This document shows positions 1 to 10,207 of a stretch of DNA of 64,000 nucleotides, in pieces. The notes under the pieces are model-generated. The model was given only the letters and a program-made list of their open reading frames with translations. It was not told where the DNA came from and searched no databases. Position numbers and translations under genes: made by a program. The stretch covers positions 34,415,936-34,479,935 of the forward strand of contig JAVGWX010000014.1 in the NCBI GenBank assembly GCA_036924085.1. Reading direction: 5' to 3'. Source of the DNA: Ariolimax columbianus. Taxonomy: Eukaryota; Mollusca; Gastropoda; Stylommatophora; Arionidae. Each line of letters begins with the position of its first letter. Within the stretch, counting starts at the first letter, position 1.

Positions 1-551
1 AACCATGATTAACCGTGCTTATAATGTGGGCTGCTTGCCTTGACCTGGTGACCTTTACTTTCATTGTACACAATGTTTTGGGTTTGTTATAGTTCTTATT
101 CGTTGGCGGACGTAGTATAGTGTTTAGTGGCATGGCTCACAATCCAAACTTACATGTGGGTCCGATCCTGTGGGTCGGACCATATGGGTCGGATTCATGA
201 ACCAGCAGGGTCACATTCTTATAGGTGATGACGTCGATTGATATGGTTAGTAGTACGCAAAACACAGTAACTCTCATTCCACGTTAAGGAACAAGTCGAA
301 CGATCAACAAACAAACTATTATATATTCCGTTATATCCCGTTATATTCCGTTATATTCCGCCAGGTGGAATGTATAGAGATGAGTAATAAATGCCTCTGG
401 TTCATTCAGTTGCCGCGCAGTGTGCGGAACATTAATTTTTTATCACACAAGATTTAAAAAAAAGCCTATGCACACCAAAGTTTTAAAACATTTAGTCTGG
501 AGTCTGTATATTACAGTCCGTATGGCCACTTCTTCCGTATAAAACGTTACA
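1..551. other. No gene recognised; short 10-bp repeat inside
   Basis: No coding signal or known element was recognised. At about 327-362 the 10-mer ccgttatatt (with one ccgttatatc variant) is repeated about three times. The rest looks like unique or decayed intergenic DNA. Confidence 0.5.
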
Positions 552-835
552 CAGGGTCAGATCAAACATCTTAACCAACATACAGCGTCACGTCAGGGTC
601 AGGTTATACATACTGGCCAACACACAGCGTCACGTCAGGGTCAAGTCAGATATACTAACCAACATACAACGTCACGTCAGGGTCAGGTCAGACATACTAA
701 CCAACATACAGCGTCACGTCAGGGTCAGGTCAGACATATTGACCAACATACAGCGTCACGTCAGGGTCAGATCAGACATACTAACCAACAGACGCGTCAC
801 AACAGGGTCAGATCGGACATACTGACCAACACGCA
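552..835. repeat. 42-bp minisatellite, about 6.5 copies
   Basis: The block beginning cagggtcagatcaaacat recurs every 42 bp (552, 594 and onward) and decays after about 830. Read on the minus strand it contains gacctgaccctgac next to gtatgtctg. This resembles the 3' end of dispersed repeat R2 (compare 17703-17935), so it may be an expansion inside an old minus-strand R2 copy. The array is directly visible; the R2 origin is an inference. Confidence 0.85.
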
Positions 836-1619
836 ACCTCATGTCAACATCGGGCTCCTGCAAACAGGTGGTTATCGACACAATTAGCCCAATACTTTGT
901 GAACATACTGAGAAGCCTCACATTGCACTACAGTCACGAGCGATCCTGCCTACATTCTGCAGTACGCACTAATACAAAAGAACAGCCACTGTAACCCCCT
1001 ACAGAAGAAATGCTATCAGAAACCCGAACCTCAGTTCAAGTAGCATTGACCAACAATCAACACTCCGTGTGACATCCTCTCAGCGTGACAGTAGCTCTAG
1101 CATCTTCTCTGTCACACACAAAGCTCATGCGACACTACTCAAAACACTCTTCGCTGATAACAACCGTCGATGACCCGTTCAATGCCCCTTTAGACACCTG
1201 GTGTGCCATCCACCAAGGATATATGTTTACCTGTATCCTTTCGAGAACTTCTTGAAATGGCTGGATGAAGTTTGTCAAACTTATTGTCAAGGGTTTCAAA
1301 AACGGTTATCACCCCTTGCTCTAGTCTAACAATGTTCAGATCATTCTAGTCCGAACATCATTCATGTCAGCGCATGTTTTCTGTTTACATTTATCTGATA
1401 TAGAACCTCCTCTATGTTCAGACCATCCTAATCTGATATTTTTTCGTCTGATTGCATTGTTTTTCGTATACATTTCTGAAAATCCAAAATACACTGAACA
1501 ACACAGTTTGACTCTTCTTGTGTATCTGAGAATAAACCAGTTTACATTTATACTGTTTGGTCTAAAAGTAAAGTAAAATAAACTAACACATAGCATTACT
1601 GTCTTAGGAGTGTGAGGTG
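836..1619. other. No gene recognised
   Basis: Nothing firm is visible. A motif near 985-1015 (gccactgtaaccccctac) resembles pieces near 15605 and 33025 that lie in or beside R2-like sequence, so decayed dispersed repeat is likely. Short open frames on both strands near 1336-1632 overlap each other and show no family features. Confidence 0.45.
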
Positions 1620-1811
1620 TTAGCGATCTCACATATCAAAGGTTCGGCTTTATGAGGGAGGTAGCCCTCTCCTCTCCCTCGCCGCTCTTACTTCCCGGCC
1701 ATTTAAGGCAGTCATTGCGGTCTGAAAAAACATTACCGCCTCAACTGGGGAATCAGCCCAGGACCACTCAGATGCGAATCCAGAGCGCTAACCACTGCGC
1801 TACGCGGCTCC
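1620..1811 (-). mobile_element. tRNA-derived SINE (family S1)
   Basis: Read on the minus strand, the element starts ggagccgcgtagcgcagtgg at 1811. It contains a good pol III A box (tagcgcagtgg) and a degenerate B box (ctgattccccag) about 40 bp later. The sequence between and beyond resembles a tRNA followed by an unrelated body running down to about 1620. Only one copy was seen in the window, so the 3' limit is uncertain. Confidence 0.65.
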
Positions 1812-2062
1812 CTGTTTGGTCTACTAAACACGAACGTTGAAACATGGTGGGTGTGAAATGGAATCCGTCCAGAGTTGATCAACGAGCGGTGATTTGGTTT
1901 CTAACAGCTAAATGATGTCGACCAATTGACATTCATGGCATAATACAGGCAGTGTAGGGGGACAAAAGTGTGTCGAAGACAACAGTCAACATGTTCACTT
2001 GTTGCAGTTTGGTCCGGTTTCATTTGAACACGACTCGTACATAAATATGATAATCTGCTTTG

Positions 2063-2355
2063 CCTGTCGCTTGTGGTCTAAAGGTAAGACACTCGAATCT
2101 CAAGGCGATGAACGGAAACGGTGTGGTTTCGAGCAATCCATGGCCTCAAGAGAGATGGGACCAGAGTGCTTGCATCCTGCATTACCTCCAGTCATCTCGA
2201 CTGACCGACTTGCAACTGATCCTAGATAGTTCGGGACCAGAGAGTGAGGTTGATTACCAGCGCAGTTACTTCCTCACTATAATCCAAAAATACCGCAAGT
2301 TACATCATCAAAACAAACCCGTCTAATGTTGTCGCCGTCATCGCTTGAGATGGAC
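2063..2355 (+). mobile_element. tRNA-derived SINE (family S2), copy 1
   Basis: About 290 bp, similar along its whole length to copies at 14803-15095 and 51622-51918. The head has a tRNA Ser/Leu-like D arm (ggtctaaaggtaagac). Shared body blocks are cctccagtcatctcgact, gaccagagagtgaggttgat, cctcactataatcc, caagttacatcatcaa and catcgcttgagatgg. The B box is cleanest in the copy at 51622. This copy is diverged. Confidence 0.8.
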
Positions 2356-2517
2356 AACGAACTAACTGAACAGTCTCCCGTAGCATTGCAAGAGGATTTC
2401 TAGAATCTCCTGGTAATTGTCAGACATACTGTTTTCTCCTGCAGGAAAACATTCCAAACTAACTATTTATCACACGTGAGCACATCATCAAAACGTGTTT
2501 CTATGGAAAGACAAATA

Positions 2518-2826
2518 GATTCTGACCTCCTTGGACATTTCTCACACTATAAAAAGACGAATAGACCTCCCTTGATTCTGACCTCCGTGGACATTTCTCA
2601 CACTATGAAAAGACAAATAGACCTCCCTTGATTCTGACCTCCGTGGACATTTCTCACACTATGAAAAGACAAATATACCTCCCTTGATTCTGACCTTCTT
2701 GGACATTTCTCACACTATGAAAAGACAAATAGACCTCCCTTGATTCTGACCTTCTTGGACATTTCTCACACTATGAAAAGACAAATAGACCTCCCTTGAT
2801 TCTAACCTCCGTGGACATTTCTCACA
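2518..2826. repeat. 56-bp minisatellite, about 5.5 copies
   Basis: The block ttctgacctccttggacatt recurs at 56-bp spacing from about 2518. Each unit contains ctcacactatgaaaagac and ends gacctcccttga. The copies differ at only a few positions. No coding role is apparent. Confidence 0.9.
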
Positions 2827-2987
2827 AAGATACAAAAATCCTGCCCTATTTCAATCCATTACGTTAACACAATTCTTCATTAGTCCTCGTTTGATGAGGA
2901 GAGAAGGTAGCAAGATTGTGTGAGGCTCTACAAATGATCCCCTGAGTACATCCATGTGCCCCTCTTCAAGGGATTAGCGTGAGAGTC

Positions 2988-3541
2988 TTCTTCTTCTTCT
3001 TCTTCGTACGCTGTCAGACGTCAATTTGAATTTGTTCGAAGAAAGCAGCTGTCATCCTGAGGCTGTCGACACTGCCATAGAGCTTGTCTAGTGTTGGTAC
3101 TGGTGATGGCCACATGTACTTTTTCTGGTCCTCGTATGTCGGGCAATTTTGCAGCAGATGTTCAGCGGTCATTTTCCCTGTACCACAGGTGCATTCGCCA
3201 ATGCCACCTATCTTCAGTTTATTGAATAGATGGTACCTCAGTCTGTTGTGGCCTGTGCGGAGTCTGAAGACCACGACCTGCTCTCTCCTGCTCAACTGGT
3301 AGCAGGCATCATTTTTTTGTGTAGCCAGTATGCTCTGTTTCCCATTTGGCCATGTATCTGGCCCTAATAAACCGTTTGGACTCATCGTAGGTCACACTAG
3401 AATCTGGTTGTGCCACTACCCTTTTTGGTGCGGACTGCTGGCATAGTTGACAGAGTACTGCTCTTAAATCATTAAGTTCAGTATTTTTCTGGCTTTTTAG
3501 TGCTGTAACCACGGCCAGGGCATCTGTAAACTGGACTATCT
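2988..3541 (-). mobile_element. 5'-truncated I/Jockey-type LINE with 17-bp target duplication
   Basis: The minus strand encodes the end of a LINE ORF2: late RNase H, then a conserved C-terminal region with REQVVVFRLRTGHNRLRYH followed by CTCGTG..H..C. Two overlapping frames (3309-3512 and 3014-3385) imply a frameshift near 3310-3385. The element ends 3' at gacagcgtacgaagaag, a short GAA tail, as in the copies ending near 12500 and 14704. The 17-mer ggattagcgtgagagtc lies directly on both sides (2971-2987 and 3542-3558), a perfect target-site duplication that fixes the insertion at 554 bp. The 5' end is truncated within RNase H, typical of target-primed reverse transcription. Confidence 0.92.
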
Positions 3542-3558
3542 GGATTAGCGTGAGAGTC

Positions 3559-4203
3559 GATCCTTGTACTCTTGTAATGGAGGCCCATGCCCAGCGATCC
3601 CAGAGTCAGGGAAAAGAGAAAAATTGTATGTAATTCTGCTGTGGCAGAACAAGAGAACAATAACATTCAGTTCACCACAAATCTGTCTCTTCTTCTTGTT
3701 ATTGTTGATGGTGTGTAACAGTTGCTTCATGTTGTGTGTTTCTTTCACATAGATTGCGTACCTGATTGGAACAGATTATAAAACGTTCCCATTATGGAGC
3801 AGCACTGCTTTTAATCGGAACTTTGACAAATCAATGAACAGCCTCTAATCTTTTTCATTGAAGTCCATTCGTAGTGCTACCACCAGACGCACTACAGCAA
3901 CGCATGCCAAGCGATGTGGTTATCTGCCATTTTGAAAAATTGAAGCAGTTTGTTTCGTTTTTTTACCGACCACAAAACATAGAAACATGCACATTCTCTT
4001 CTTGAAGATTGCATTTCAGCATTCTCATCCATAACAACTCTGCTTCACTTTTTTATAACCCAAGATCTGTCATTCATCATCATGTAGCATGTCCTTTATA
4101 GAACGTCGCTCCCATCACAGTCTGTCTGAAAGATACTCGTTCCCGTGACAAAACTCCAGCCTCCGCCACAGTCACACCCAGGCATTCCTGGATATATTAG
4201 TGT
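3559..4203. other. No gene recognised
   Basis: Apart from sequence flanking the LINE insertion at 2988-3541, nothing recognisable was seen. The small open frames here overlap on both strands and have no family features. Confidence 0.45.
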
Positions 4204-4218
4204 CGTCGTCTTCTTAGT

Positions 4219-4490
4219 CTACCCTTTCTTTCCTCTTTTTCCTGGCACCATACCTTCCATCACTGTTCTCTCGAGACCGTTGTGTCTCTTGATGTGACCA
4301 AAGTATTTGCATTTTCTAGCCAAAATGGAATTGATAAACCATTTCTCCTCTATGCTCAACTCTTGCCGAATGTCTATATTTGTCTTTTTCTCTGTCCAGG
4401 GTATTCTTAGGATCTTTCTGTAACATTTTGGATCTGTCATTAGGTCATTAAATTCGCTATCTGTAATTGTGTGTGGTTGTACAGACTGTT
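4219..4490 (-). pseudogene. LINE reverse transcriptase C-terminal fragment
   Basis: The minus-strand frame ending at 4219 reads YRKILRIPWTEKKTN, then KCKYFGHIKRHNGLERTVMEG, and ends GKRGKKG. This 'RILRI.WTE..TN ... FGH..R..GLE...LEG...G.RGRG' region is the familiar C-terminal stretch of a broad class of endonuclease-reverse transcriptases. Only the last 60-90 residues are recognisable. No RT core motifs lie upstream, so this is a 5'-truncated remnant. Its clade is not assigned. Confidence 0.75.
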
Positions 4491-4762
4491 CAAAAGCGCA
4501 CGAAATCAGGATCTCTTGCTTGATGTAAAGGTTCACTGACGTTACTTTTGTCTTCATCATCCAGAGTATAAAAATCTGATTGGTCCAGAACAGGACGTCC
4601 GTCCCATGAGTGACCACGCGCATAGAGGACAGAATATTCGAGAATTGTCAAAGCTGCGTTTTCTTCAAAATACCTTGTCCAATGGGAAGTCATAGAAAAG
4701 TTCATTTGATTGGCTGTTCCTTTCACACCCACTGGAACTGCTAAACGAGTCCATCGTTCTGT

Positions 4763-5040
4763 TTGATCAAGGCGCTAAACAGCGCATGAGCTGCAGCGGT
4801 TAGCGACCCATAGCTGAATGCTAGCGTCAGGGTCAGCGACCCATAGCTGAATGCTAGCGTCAGGGTCAGCGACCCATAGCTGAATGCTAGCGTCAGGGTC
4901 AGCGACCCATAGCTGAATGCTAGCGTCAGGGTCAGCGACCCATAGCTGAATGCTAGCGTCAGGGTCAGCGAATCATTGCTGCCAAGACCCTTCTACACCT
5001 CCACGCGGTGATCCTGGATAATAGGCTGCAACAGGGCTGT
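4763..5040 (-). mobile_element. Dispersed repeat R1, minus-strand copy with internal expansion
   Basis: The sequence runs gagctgcagcggttagcg, then an expanded block, then caagacccttctacacctcc and gatcctggataataggctgc. This matches in order the minus-strand R1 copy at 21058-21425 and the plus-strand copy at 49745-50085. The element's segment around cccatagctga...gtcaggg has been amplified (see 4803-4972). R1 encodes no recognisable protein and appears non-autonomous. Confidence 0.85.
4803..4972. repeat. 33-bp minisatellite inside R1
   Basis: The block gcgacccatagctgaatgct recurs at 4803, 4836, 4869, 4902, 4935 and, diverged, 4968: exactly 33 bp apart. Other R1 copies have this segment once. 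The array therefore formed by local amplification of R1 sequence. Confidence 0.92.
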
Positions 5041-5560
5041 ATCCTCAACTCTTTCACTCCAAAAGCAAATCATTACCTCCCTCCCTCTCGCTATATCCTC
5101 AACTCGTTCACTCCAAAAGCAAATCTTTACCTCCCTCCCTCTCGCTATATCCTCAACTCGTTCACTCCAAAAGCAAATCATTACCTCCCTCCCTCTCGCT
5201 ATATCCTCAACTATTTCACCCCAAAAGCAAATCTTTACCTCCCTCCCTCTCGCTATATCCTCAACTATTTCACACCAAAAGCAAATCTTTACCTCCCTCC
5301 CTCTCGCTATATCCTCAACTATTTCACTCCAAAAGCAAATCTTTACCTCCCTCCCTCTCGCTATATCCTCAACTATTTCACACCAAAAGCAAATCTTTAC
5401 CTCCCTCCCTCTCGCTATATCCTCAACTATTTCACTCCAAAAGCAAATCTTTACCTCACTCCCTCCCTCTCGCTGTACCCTTAACTCTTTCACTCCAAAA
5501 GCAAATCTTTACCTCACTCCCTCCCTCTCGCTGTACTCTCAACTCTTTTACCCCAAACGT
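5041..5560. repeat. 54-bp minisatellite, about 9.5 copies
   Basis: The block atcctcaactctttcactcc recurs every 54 bp (5041, 5095 and onward). Each unit contains ccaaaagcaaat and cctccctccctctcgct. The last copies are a few bases longer. Because 54 is a multiple of three, both strands show long open frames of 18-residue repeats; these are treated as artefacts. Confidence 0.92.
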
Positions 5561-5627
5561 ATATCTTCATCTGACTCGCTCTGTTTCACTCTCTCACTCT
5601 CAACTTATTGAAACTCACAATCCTGTT

Positions 5628-5636
5628 ACTTACCAG
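5628..5636 (-). other. Splice donor of the SLC10-like exon
   Basis: On the minus strand the sequence is ctg|gtaagt, a near-perfect donor placed exactly where the SLC10 similarity stops. The reading frame beyond it soon leaves family-like sequence. The intron phase is 0. Confidence 0.75.
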
Positions 5637-6527
5637 AGGCATGCACAGGTACTGACAGGACAGGCCGATGATCGGGCCTACAGGCCTCCTCAACACGTTC
5701 TTGATAACAACAAAATCGACCTTGACCCCCATCCCGGTGGTGGCTAGCACAATGACCGCGTAGAGAACGTCAACGAAGATCTTATCGAACAGGCGAGGAA
5801 ACTGCATGACAATAATCATGGCTTTCCCAACAACATTTGGTGGCATATTGTGCGGGGTTGATCCCTCTTGTCTTTGAACTTCGGTGATTCCAGAGTTAAT
5901 ATGACTATCATTAAAGCTACCGACCTGGTCGAATGGAGAAAGAAGTTCATCTTGTGGAATTGAACCCAAATTGTCATTTCCAGCATTTATTTGAAATTGG
6001 TTGAACCCACTAATCTGATGAGCGAGAATTATTAAAAAGGATCTGCCAATCATATTTGCTCTGACTGTCATGTTTACCTCCCCCTCAGCGATACCCACAA
6101 CATCGGGAAAACCCGTCAGTGACACGCCCGCATTCGTCTCGATATTTAGGAGCTCTGTCCGACCCGGGCTGTCATATACAAGATTATCTTTAGCGCACGA
6201 GATGTTGAAACTCGCTGCTTTTGTGATGGTCGCCACTTTTGTTGCTGACGTTGTTGCATAAACTGAGTAAATAGTGTCATACGATGAGCAATTGAGCGAG
6301 TATTTCATAATAATCACGGATTCTGATTCCAGGTTGTAAAGCAGAACCCCAGGTTTCCCCACGTTAGACTCAACATCAACAACGACTGGTGGTTGTCTTC
6401 CTTGCTGTAGTATTCCTGGTAAAGAAACAGAAGCACTGCCTTGGTTCAAATCGCCGTCGGCGACATGGCACACTGCAAGAAGTACAGCTGTAAGTAAATT
6501 CGTGCTCATTGATACTTCTGAAGCCAT
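5634..6527 (-). CDS. SLC10-like sodium/bile-acid cotransporter, 5' coding exon
   Basis: This exon encodes about 298 residues and ends in frame at CTG followed by the consensus donor gtaagt. The first ATG with a convincing signal sequence is at 6527 (MASEVSM, then hydrophobic LLTAVLLAVC); a second ATG lies at 6509. A long N-terminal region follows with candidate N-glycosylation sites (NCS, NIS, NMT, NDS). Near residues 246-268 is a membrane segment, then RRPVGPIIGLSCQYLCMPL. That stretch is characteristic of the start of the SLC10 transporter core, most like the P3/SLC10A5 members with a large extracellular N-terminus. The family couples sodium to bile-acid or steroid-sulfate uptake at the plasma membrane; the substrate here is unknown. 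Later exons, which would lie below 5634, were not seen. An upstream acceptor (ttggtgcag) abuts the exon at 6556. It could be a pseudogene fragment, but the frame is fully open. Confidence 0.78.
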
Positions 6528-6555
6528 GTTTTCAGATTTGGTCAGCCAGAAACTC

Positions 6556-6560
6556 ACTGC
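6556..6560 (-). other. Candidate splice acceptor upstream of the SLC10-like start
   Basis: The minus strand reads acccctggcattggtgcag just before tgagtttctgg, about 30 bp upstream of the ATG at 6527. This suggests a separate 5' UTR exon. The pyrimidine tract is weak, so the site is only a candidate. Confidence 0.4.
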
Positions 6561-6689
6561 ACCAATGCCAGGGGTATAAGGTAATGTTAATCAAAGCAAA
6601 CACACCTGATCTGGAAGTATAAAGTAAATTGTTTCAATATAGATCAATTGTGGTAAAACAAACAAACACAAATTATCGTATATTTGAGT

Positions 6690-6850
6690 ACCGGGTTAAC
6701 CTTCCCTTTTCCACCCCTTCTCCTTAGACAGTCTGCTCTGTTGCTGACTCTTATCCAGGATCACCAAGTGGAGGTGTATAAGGGTCTCGACAGCCCTGGT
6801 TCGCTGGCGCTGACGCTAGCAGTAAGCTATGAGTCTCTGACCACTGCATA
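6690..6850 (+). mobile_element. Dispersed repeat R1, partial plus-strand copy
   Basis: It contains in order gtaccgggttaaccttccc, gacagtctgctctgttgc, tatccaggatcaccaagtgg, aagggtctcgacagc and ggcgctgacgctagcagtaa. These are the middle and 3' blocks of R1 as seen at 49905-50085. The 5' third is absent. Confidence 0.85.
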
Positions 6851-7534
6851 CTTCATAGAAATCTGGAGAACCCCTGTCCTATCCGGCCACTTCCAATTGT
6901 ATATACATTGTTGTCCAAAGATCTTGTTAACAGGATCGGCCAACAACTGAACTTTCATCAACCCCGTGAATAGTCTGGATTCATGAAAGGGTTCTCCACT
7001 ATCAACCCCCTACACACAATACATCAGTTGCTGGAGAAAGTCTACATTTCGACTACCCTGGCCTTCATGTAGGTATCAGACAGTTTCAATGATATAAGTA
7101 ACATCACTCATTGGGAGATCAAACTTGGACGATCATGTTTGTTATGGTTGAAACGTCTTAGAGGGGCTGAGTGTTAAAACTGTTGCAGCTAGAAGTTGGG
7201 AGTAAAGGTTAGATCCGCAGTTTAGATACACCTAGCGTATTCAGCTGTAAACGAGTGCACGACTTCCAGTTAAACAATTACAAGACCATCAAATCCACAT
7301 AGCCCTACTCCAGGAAACAATATTTCCACAAAGACAAATTAACATCACGGGCTATACACAGTTTAAGTGTGAATGCAAAAAGTGCCAGTGCATTATGAAC
7401 CTGGTGAGGAATGGTTAACAAGCCGTTGTAACCAACAATCATGTGGATGATATTGACCATTAAAGATAGCACCAAATACATACTACATAGCATTTACTGC
7501 CCTCCAGCGTCCACAACGTGTCTATCTGAACGTG
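6851..7534. other. No gene recognised
   Basis: No coding or repeat signal was recognised between the R1 fragment and the LINE endonuclease fragment that follows. It may include decayed 5' LINE sequence. Confidence 0.4.
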
Positions 7535-8075
7535 AGCCTAATTGAAAGAAAACAGTATTAGTGGGAGATTTCAATGCCCATATGTCAAATCTTGGATACC
7601 GCCAGTTTAATATTAGAGGCCTGTAGATTGAAGAGCTGTCTAATGGTACTAATCTTACACAGAGTCTGGAAACCCCGCCAAATCTTTTGCACAGAGTACA
7701 CGGCACCACCAGCCGGCCCGATCTGACACTTGTATCGGCTGACTTGGTAGATAACACTACCACTAAAGTCTTGGACGATGTATCGGCTGACTTGGTAGAT
7801 AACACTACCACTAAAGTCTTGGACGATGTTGGAAGCGATCATCGTCCTATCCTAACAATTATTGAAAAACTGCAGAGGGATAGGATGGTTCGGAGAAAAC
7901 CATCATGGAATTTCATAAAGGTCGTTATGGCCGGGAAACTGATGCTGGGTTTAGCCAAATAGGTAAGAATGATGACATCAAAACAACTTTCAAACATTTA
8001 TGGGCCACAATCTCAACAGCTGCAAGGAAATGCATCCCACAGGGAATCCTTTAGGTGGAGCTGCAGAACCCACCG
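7535..8075 (+). pseudogene. LINE endonuclease (APE-type) fragment
   Basis: Plus-strand frames give TVLVGDFNAHMSNLGY near 7550-7600, then SRPDLTLVSADLV and GSDHRPILTII near 7710-7865. These are the GDFNAH and SDHRP signatures of the apurinic-type endonuclease domain of non-LTR retrotransposons. Further on, LWATISTAARKCIPQG near 8000-8045 matches the linker usually found between endonuclease and RT. Stops and frameshifts break it (for example a stop after NIRGL near 7625), and no RT follows. It is unrelated in detail to the endonuclease at 8938-9629. A 48-bp in-frame duplication lies inside it (7735-7830). Confidence 0.8.
7735..7830. repeat. In-frame 48-bp tandem duplication in a LINE endonuclease
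   Basis: The 48-bp block starting tcggctgacttggtagataa occurs twice back to back at 7735 and 7783, the copies identical except at the last base. It adds exactly 16 codons just upstream of the SDHRP motif. Confidence 0.95.
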
Positions 8076-8689
8076 GCGAGTGGTACACGCTCTGGGCTAA
8101 ACCAATCCACCCCCCCCCCCCACTTCATGGATTAAATGCATTCTTGTCTCGTTCTTTACTTTTGTCTTCCATCAGTCATCCCAATGGAGGCAGAAGAAAT
8201 GCAGGCCAGCGGACATTGCACCTCTGCCCCTTTGTGACAACCTCCCAGGTGGCGGTGAATGCTAGGCGTGCCATCACGGCAGAGGAGCCGAGAATACTAA
8301 AGGGAGTAAGGAGATACCCCACTCACATGCATATGCTATGTTTCTGGCAGGACGTGACGATCCTGGGACACAGACACACTGGACTGCCTCTCTTCTGGGA
8401 TACTTGAAAAACTAGTACGTAAGTCCATCATATCATCATCATCATCACACTCTTTCGACCCGGGTGGGGACGACTCGATAGTCCTGCAAGACAACTTTCC
8501 TAACAAAGACAACTCTGACCTCAAACAACTGCTGCCTTGCAGATGGGCTGGAGACAGCCAAGGGCTAAGGAGGGTAACCTTACAGAAACGCCTGTTGAAA
8601 TCGGTTGCACTGGACCACAGGCCTAACGAAACAGTGCAACGTAAATCGCTATATAATGATGTCACAATTTAAAAGAAGACAGTATGGTG
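8076..8689. other. No gene recognised
   Basis: This stretch lies between the endonuclease fragment and the start of the large LINE. It contains a short poly-C run near 8110 and small open frames without family features. Part may be the 5' region of the LINE that follows. Confidence 0.4.
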
Positions 8690-8695
8690 CTCATC

Positions 8696-8873
8696 CTGTG
8701 GAGTCCCACTAGGCAGAAAGAGTGCCGGGCCCCACGCCTCGAAGGGTGCCCACCTTATGCTACTGGTGTTCAGCCACCCATGTGCTGTGGAGTCCCACTA
8801 GGCAGAAAGAGTGCCGGGCCCCACGCCTCGAAGGGTGCCCACCTTATGCTACTGGTGGTCACCCCCCCCCCCC
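8696..8873. repeat. 89-bp tandem duplication at the LINE 5' region
   Basis: The block ctgtggagtcccactaggca starts at 8696 and again at 8785, so the period is 89 bp with two copies; the second ends in a C run. In one frame it reads CSSCGVPLGRKSAG, which could be part of a Cys-rich ORF1 end. That reading is an inference. Confidence 0.85.
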
Positions 8874-8937
8874 CATGTGCTGTGGGGTCAAGGCACAATG
8901 AGATGGGGCAAGAGCTATTGATTGAAAACCGAAGACC

Positions 8938-9629
8938 CTTAAAATACTACAGTGGAATGTGAAAAGAGTCCTTAACAAAAAGGTTTCCCTAACAAATCGC
9001 CTGTACGAAGGTAAGATTGACGTGGCATGCAATGCCAGGAAACACACCTCAACAATAACTACAGATTTTCAATCAGAGGATACCAGACCTTCCGACTTGA
9101 TAGAGAAGGTCACAAAGGAGGTGTGCTGATACTGACACGAAACTGCATACCAAGTAGCGCAATATCTGTAAATCACATCAGACAAGCAGAAATTGTAGGA
9201 GTCCACATAATGACACAAGAAAGGAAAATCCATATCTTCAACCTGTATGACCTACCCAACAAAGACATGTCGCTCTCGAGTATGGAAATCAAGGACTCCA
9301 GCTGCCTAGTAGTTGGAGACTTCAACAGCCACTCGGAGAGATGGGGATATTCAGACACAGACGGCGGAGGGGATGAAGTGGAAGACTGGGAGATAGACAC
9401 AAATCTCTATCTTATCAATAGGCTGGACGACAGTCCTAACTTCTATTCCAGAAGGTGGCATACCACCTCCACTCCAGACTCGGCCTTCTCCAAGGGGGAT
9501 ATCCATCACAAAATAGATCGTCAGCTGCTCGACCAATTGCCAGGTAACGACCACAGGCCAATTAGGCTAGATATTGATATGGAAGGAGTCCCACGGAAAA
9601 TAAAACCTCAGCCGCGTTGGAACTACAGA
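8938..9629 (+). pseudogene. LINE APE-type endonuclease domain
   Basis: The domain opens with LKILQWNVKRV near 8938, the usual N-terminal motif of LINE endonucleases. Then come QETHL near 9030, HKGGVLIL near 9110, VVGDFNSHSERWG near 9310 and NDHRPIRLDI near 9550. A frameshift separates the first motif from the main open frame (9027-9632), which ends in a stop straight after WNYR. In an active element this domain nicks target DNA to prime reverse transcription. Confidence 0.85.
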
Positions 9630-10207
9630 TGAGCCGTTGAGACAGATTTGCAATGCTGACATATGGACTGTGTGAAACTATCAACACAAGAAATAACAAT
9701 ATGAAAGTTATGGTTGAAAACCTAAGCAAAGCAACACTGCCAGCAGCCACCGAGACCATCCCAAGAGGTACTAGGAAGAACTGTAGGCCATGTTGGAATC
9801 AAGAATTGCAGGAAGTCGAGGATGACGTTACAGGAGATAGGAACACAGCAGAGAGAGAGCAATCTATGGAAGCAAACATCTCCCTCAAAGGCCAACGCTG
9901 CGAAATACAATAGAACACACTGAACCAAATAACAAGTGACTGTTGGAAAAAAAACCAGCAAAACTCAATCTAGATAGAGAAGGGAATAAACTATAGAAAT
10001 TAGTCAGATCCATGAATGACGAATTACCATAAAATAAACAAATTACCATCAAGCAGGGCGACAACATGCTTACTGGAAAAAGCAGCAAACACTTTTATAG
10101 AATATTATGCCAGAGCAAACCACATTGATGTCCCTACAGACGGGCATATAGACATAAATGAAGAACAATAGAGCCACGACAACATCAAGATTGCACCAGA
10201 GGAGCGC

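Noticed and set aside
4490..4732. 80-residue minus-strand frame as a host exon or LINE part
   Set aside because: No domain is recognisable, no splice sites fit, and the frame does not continue the LINE fragment below it.
5008..5493. Repetitive proteins on both strands
   Set aside because: The 54-bp period keeps both strands open. The encoded 18-residue repeats have no family features and no gene structure.
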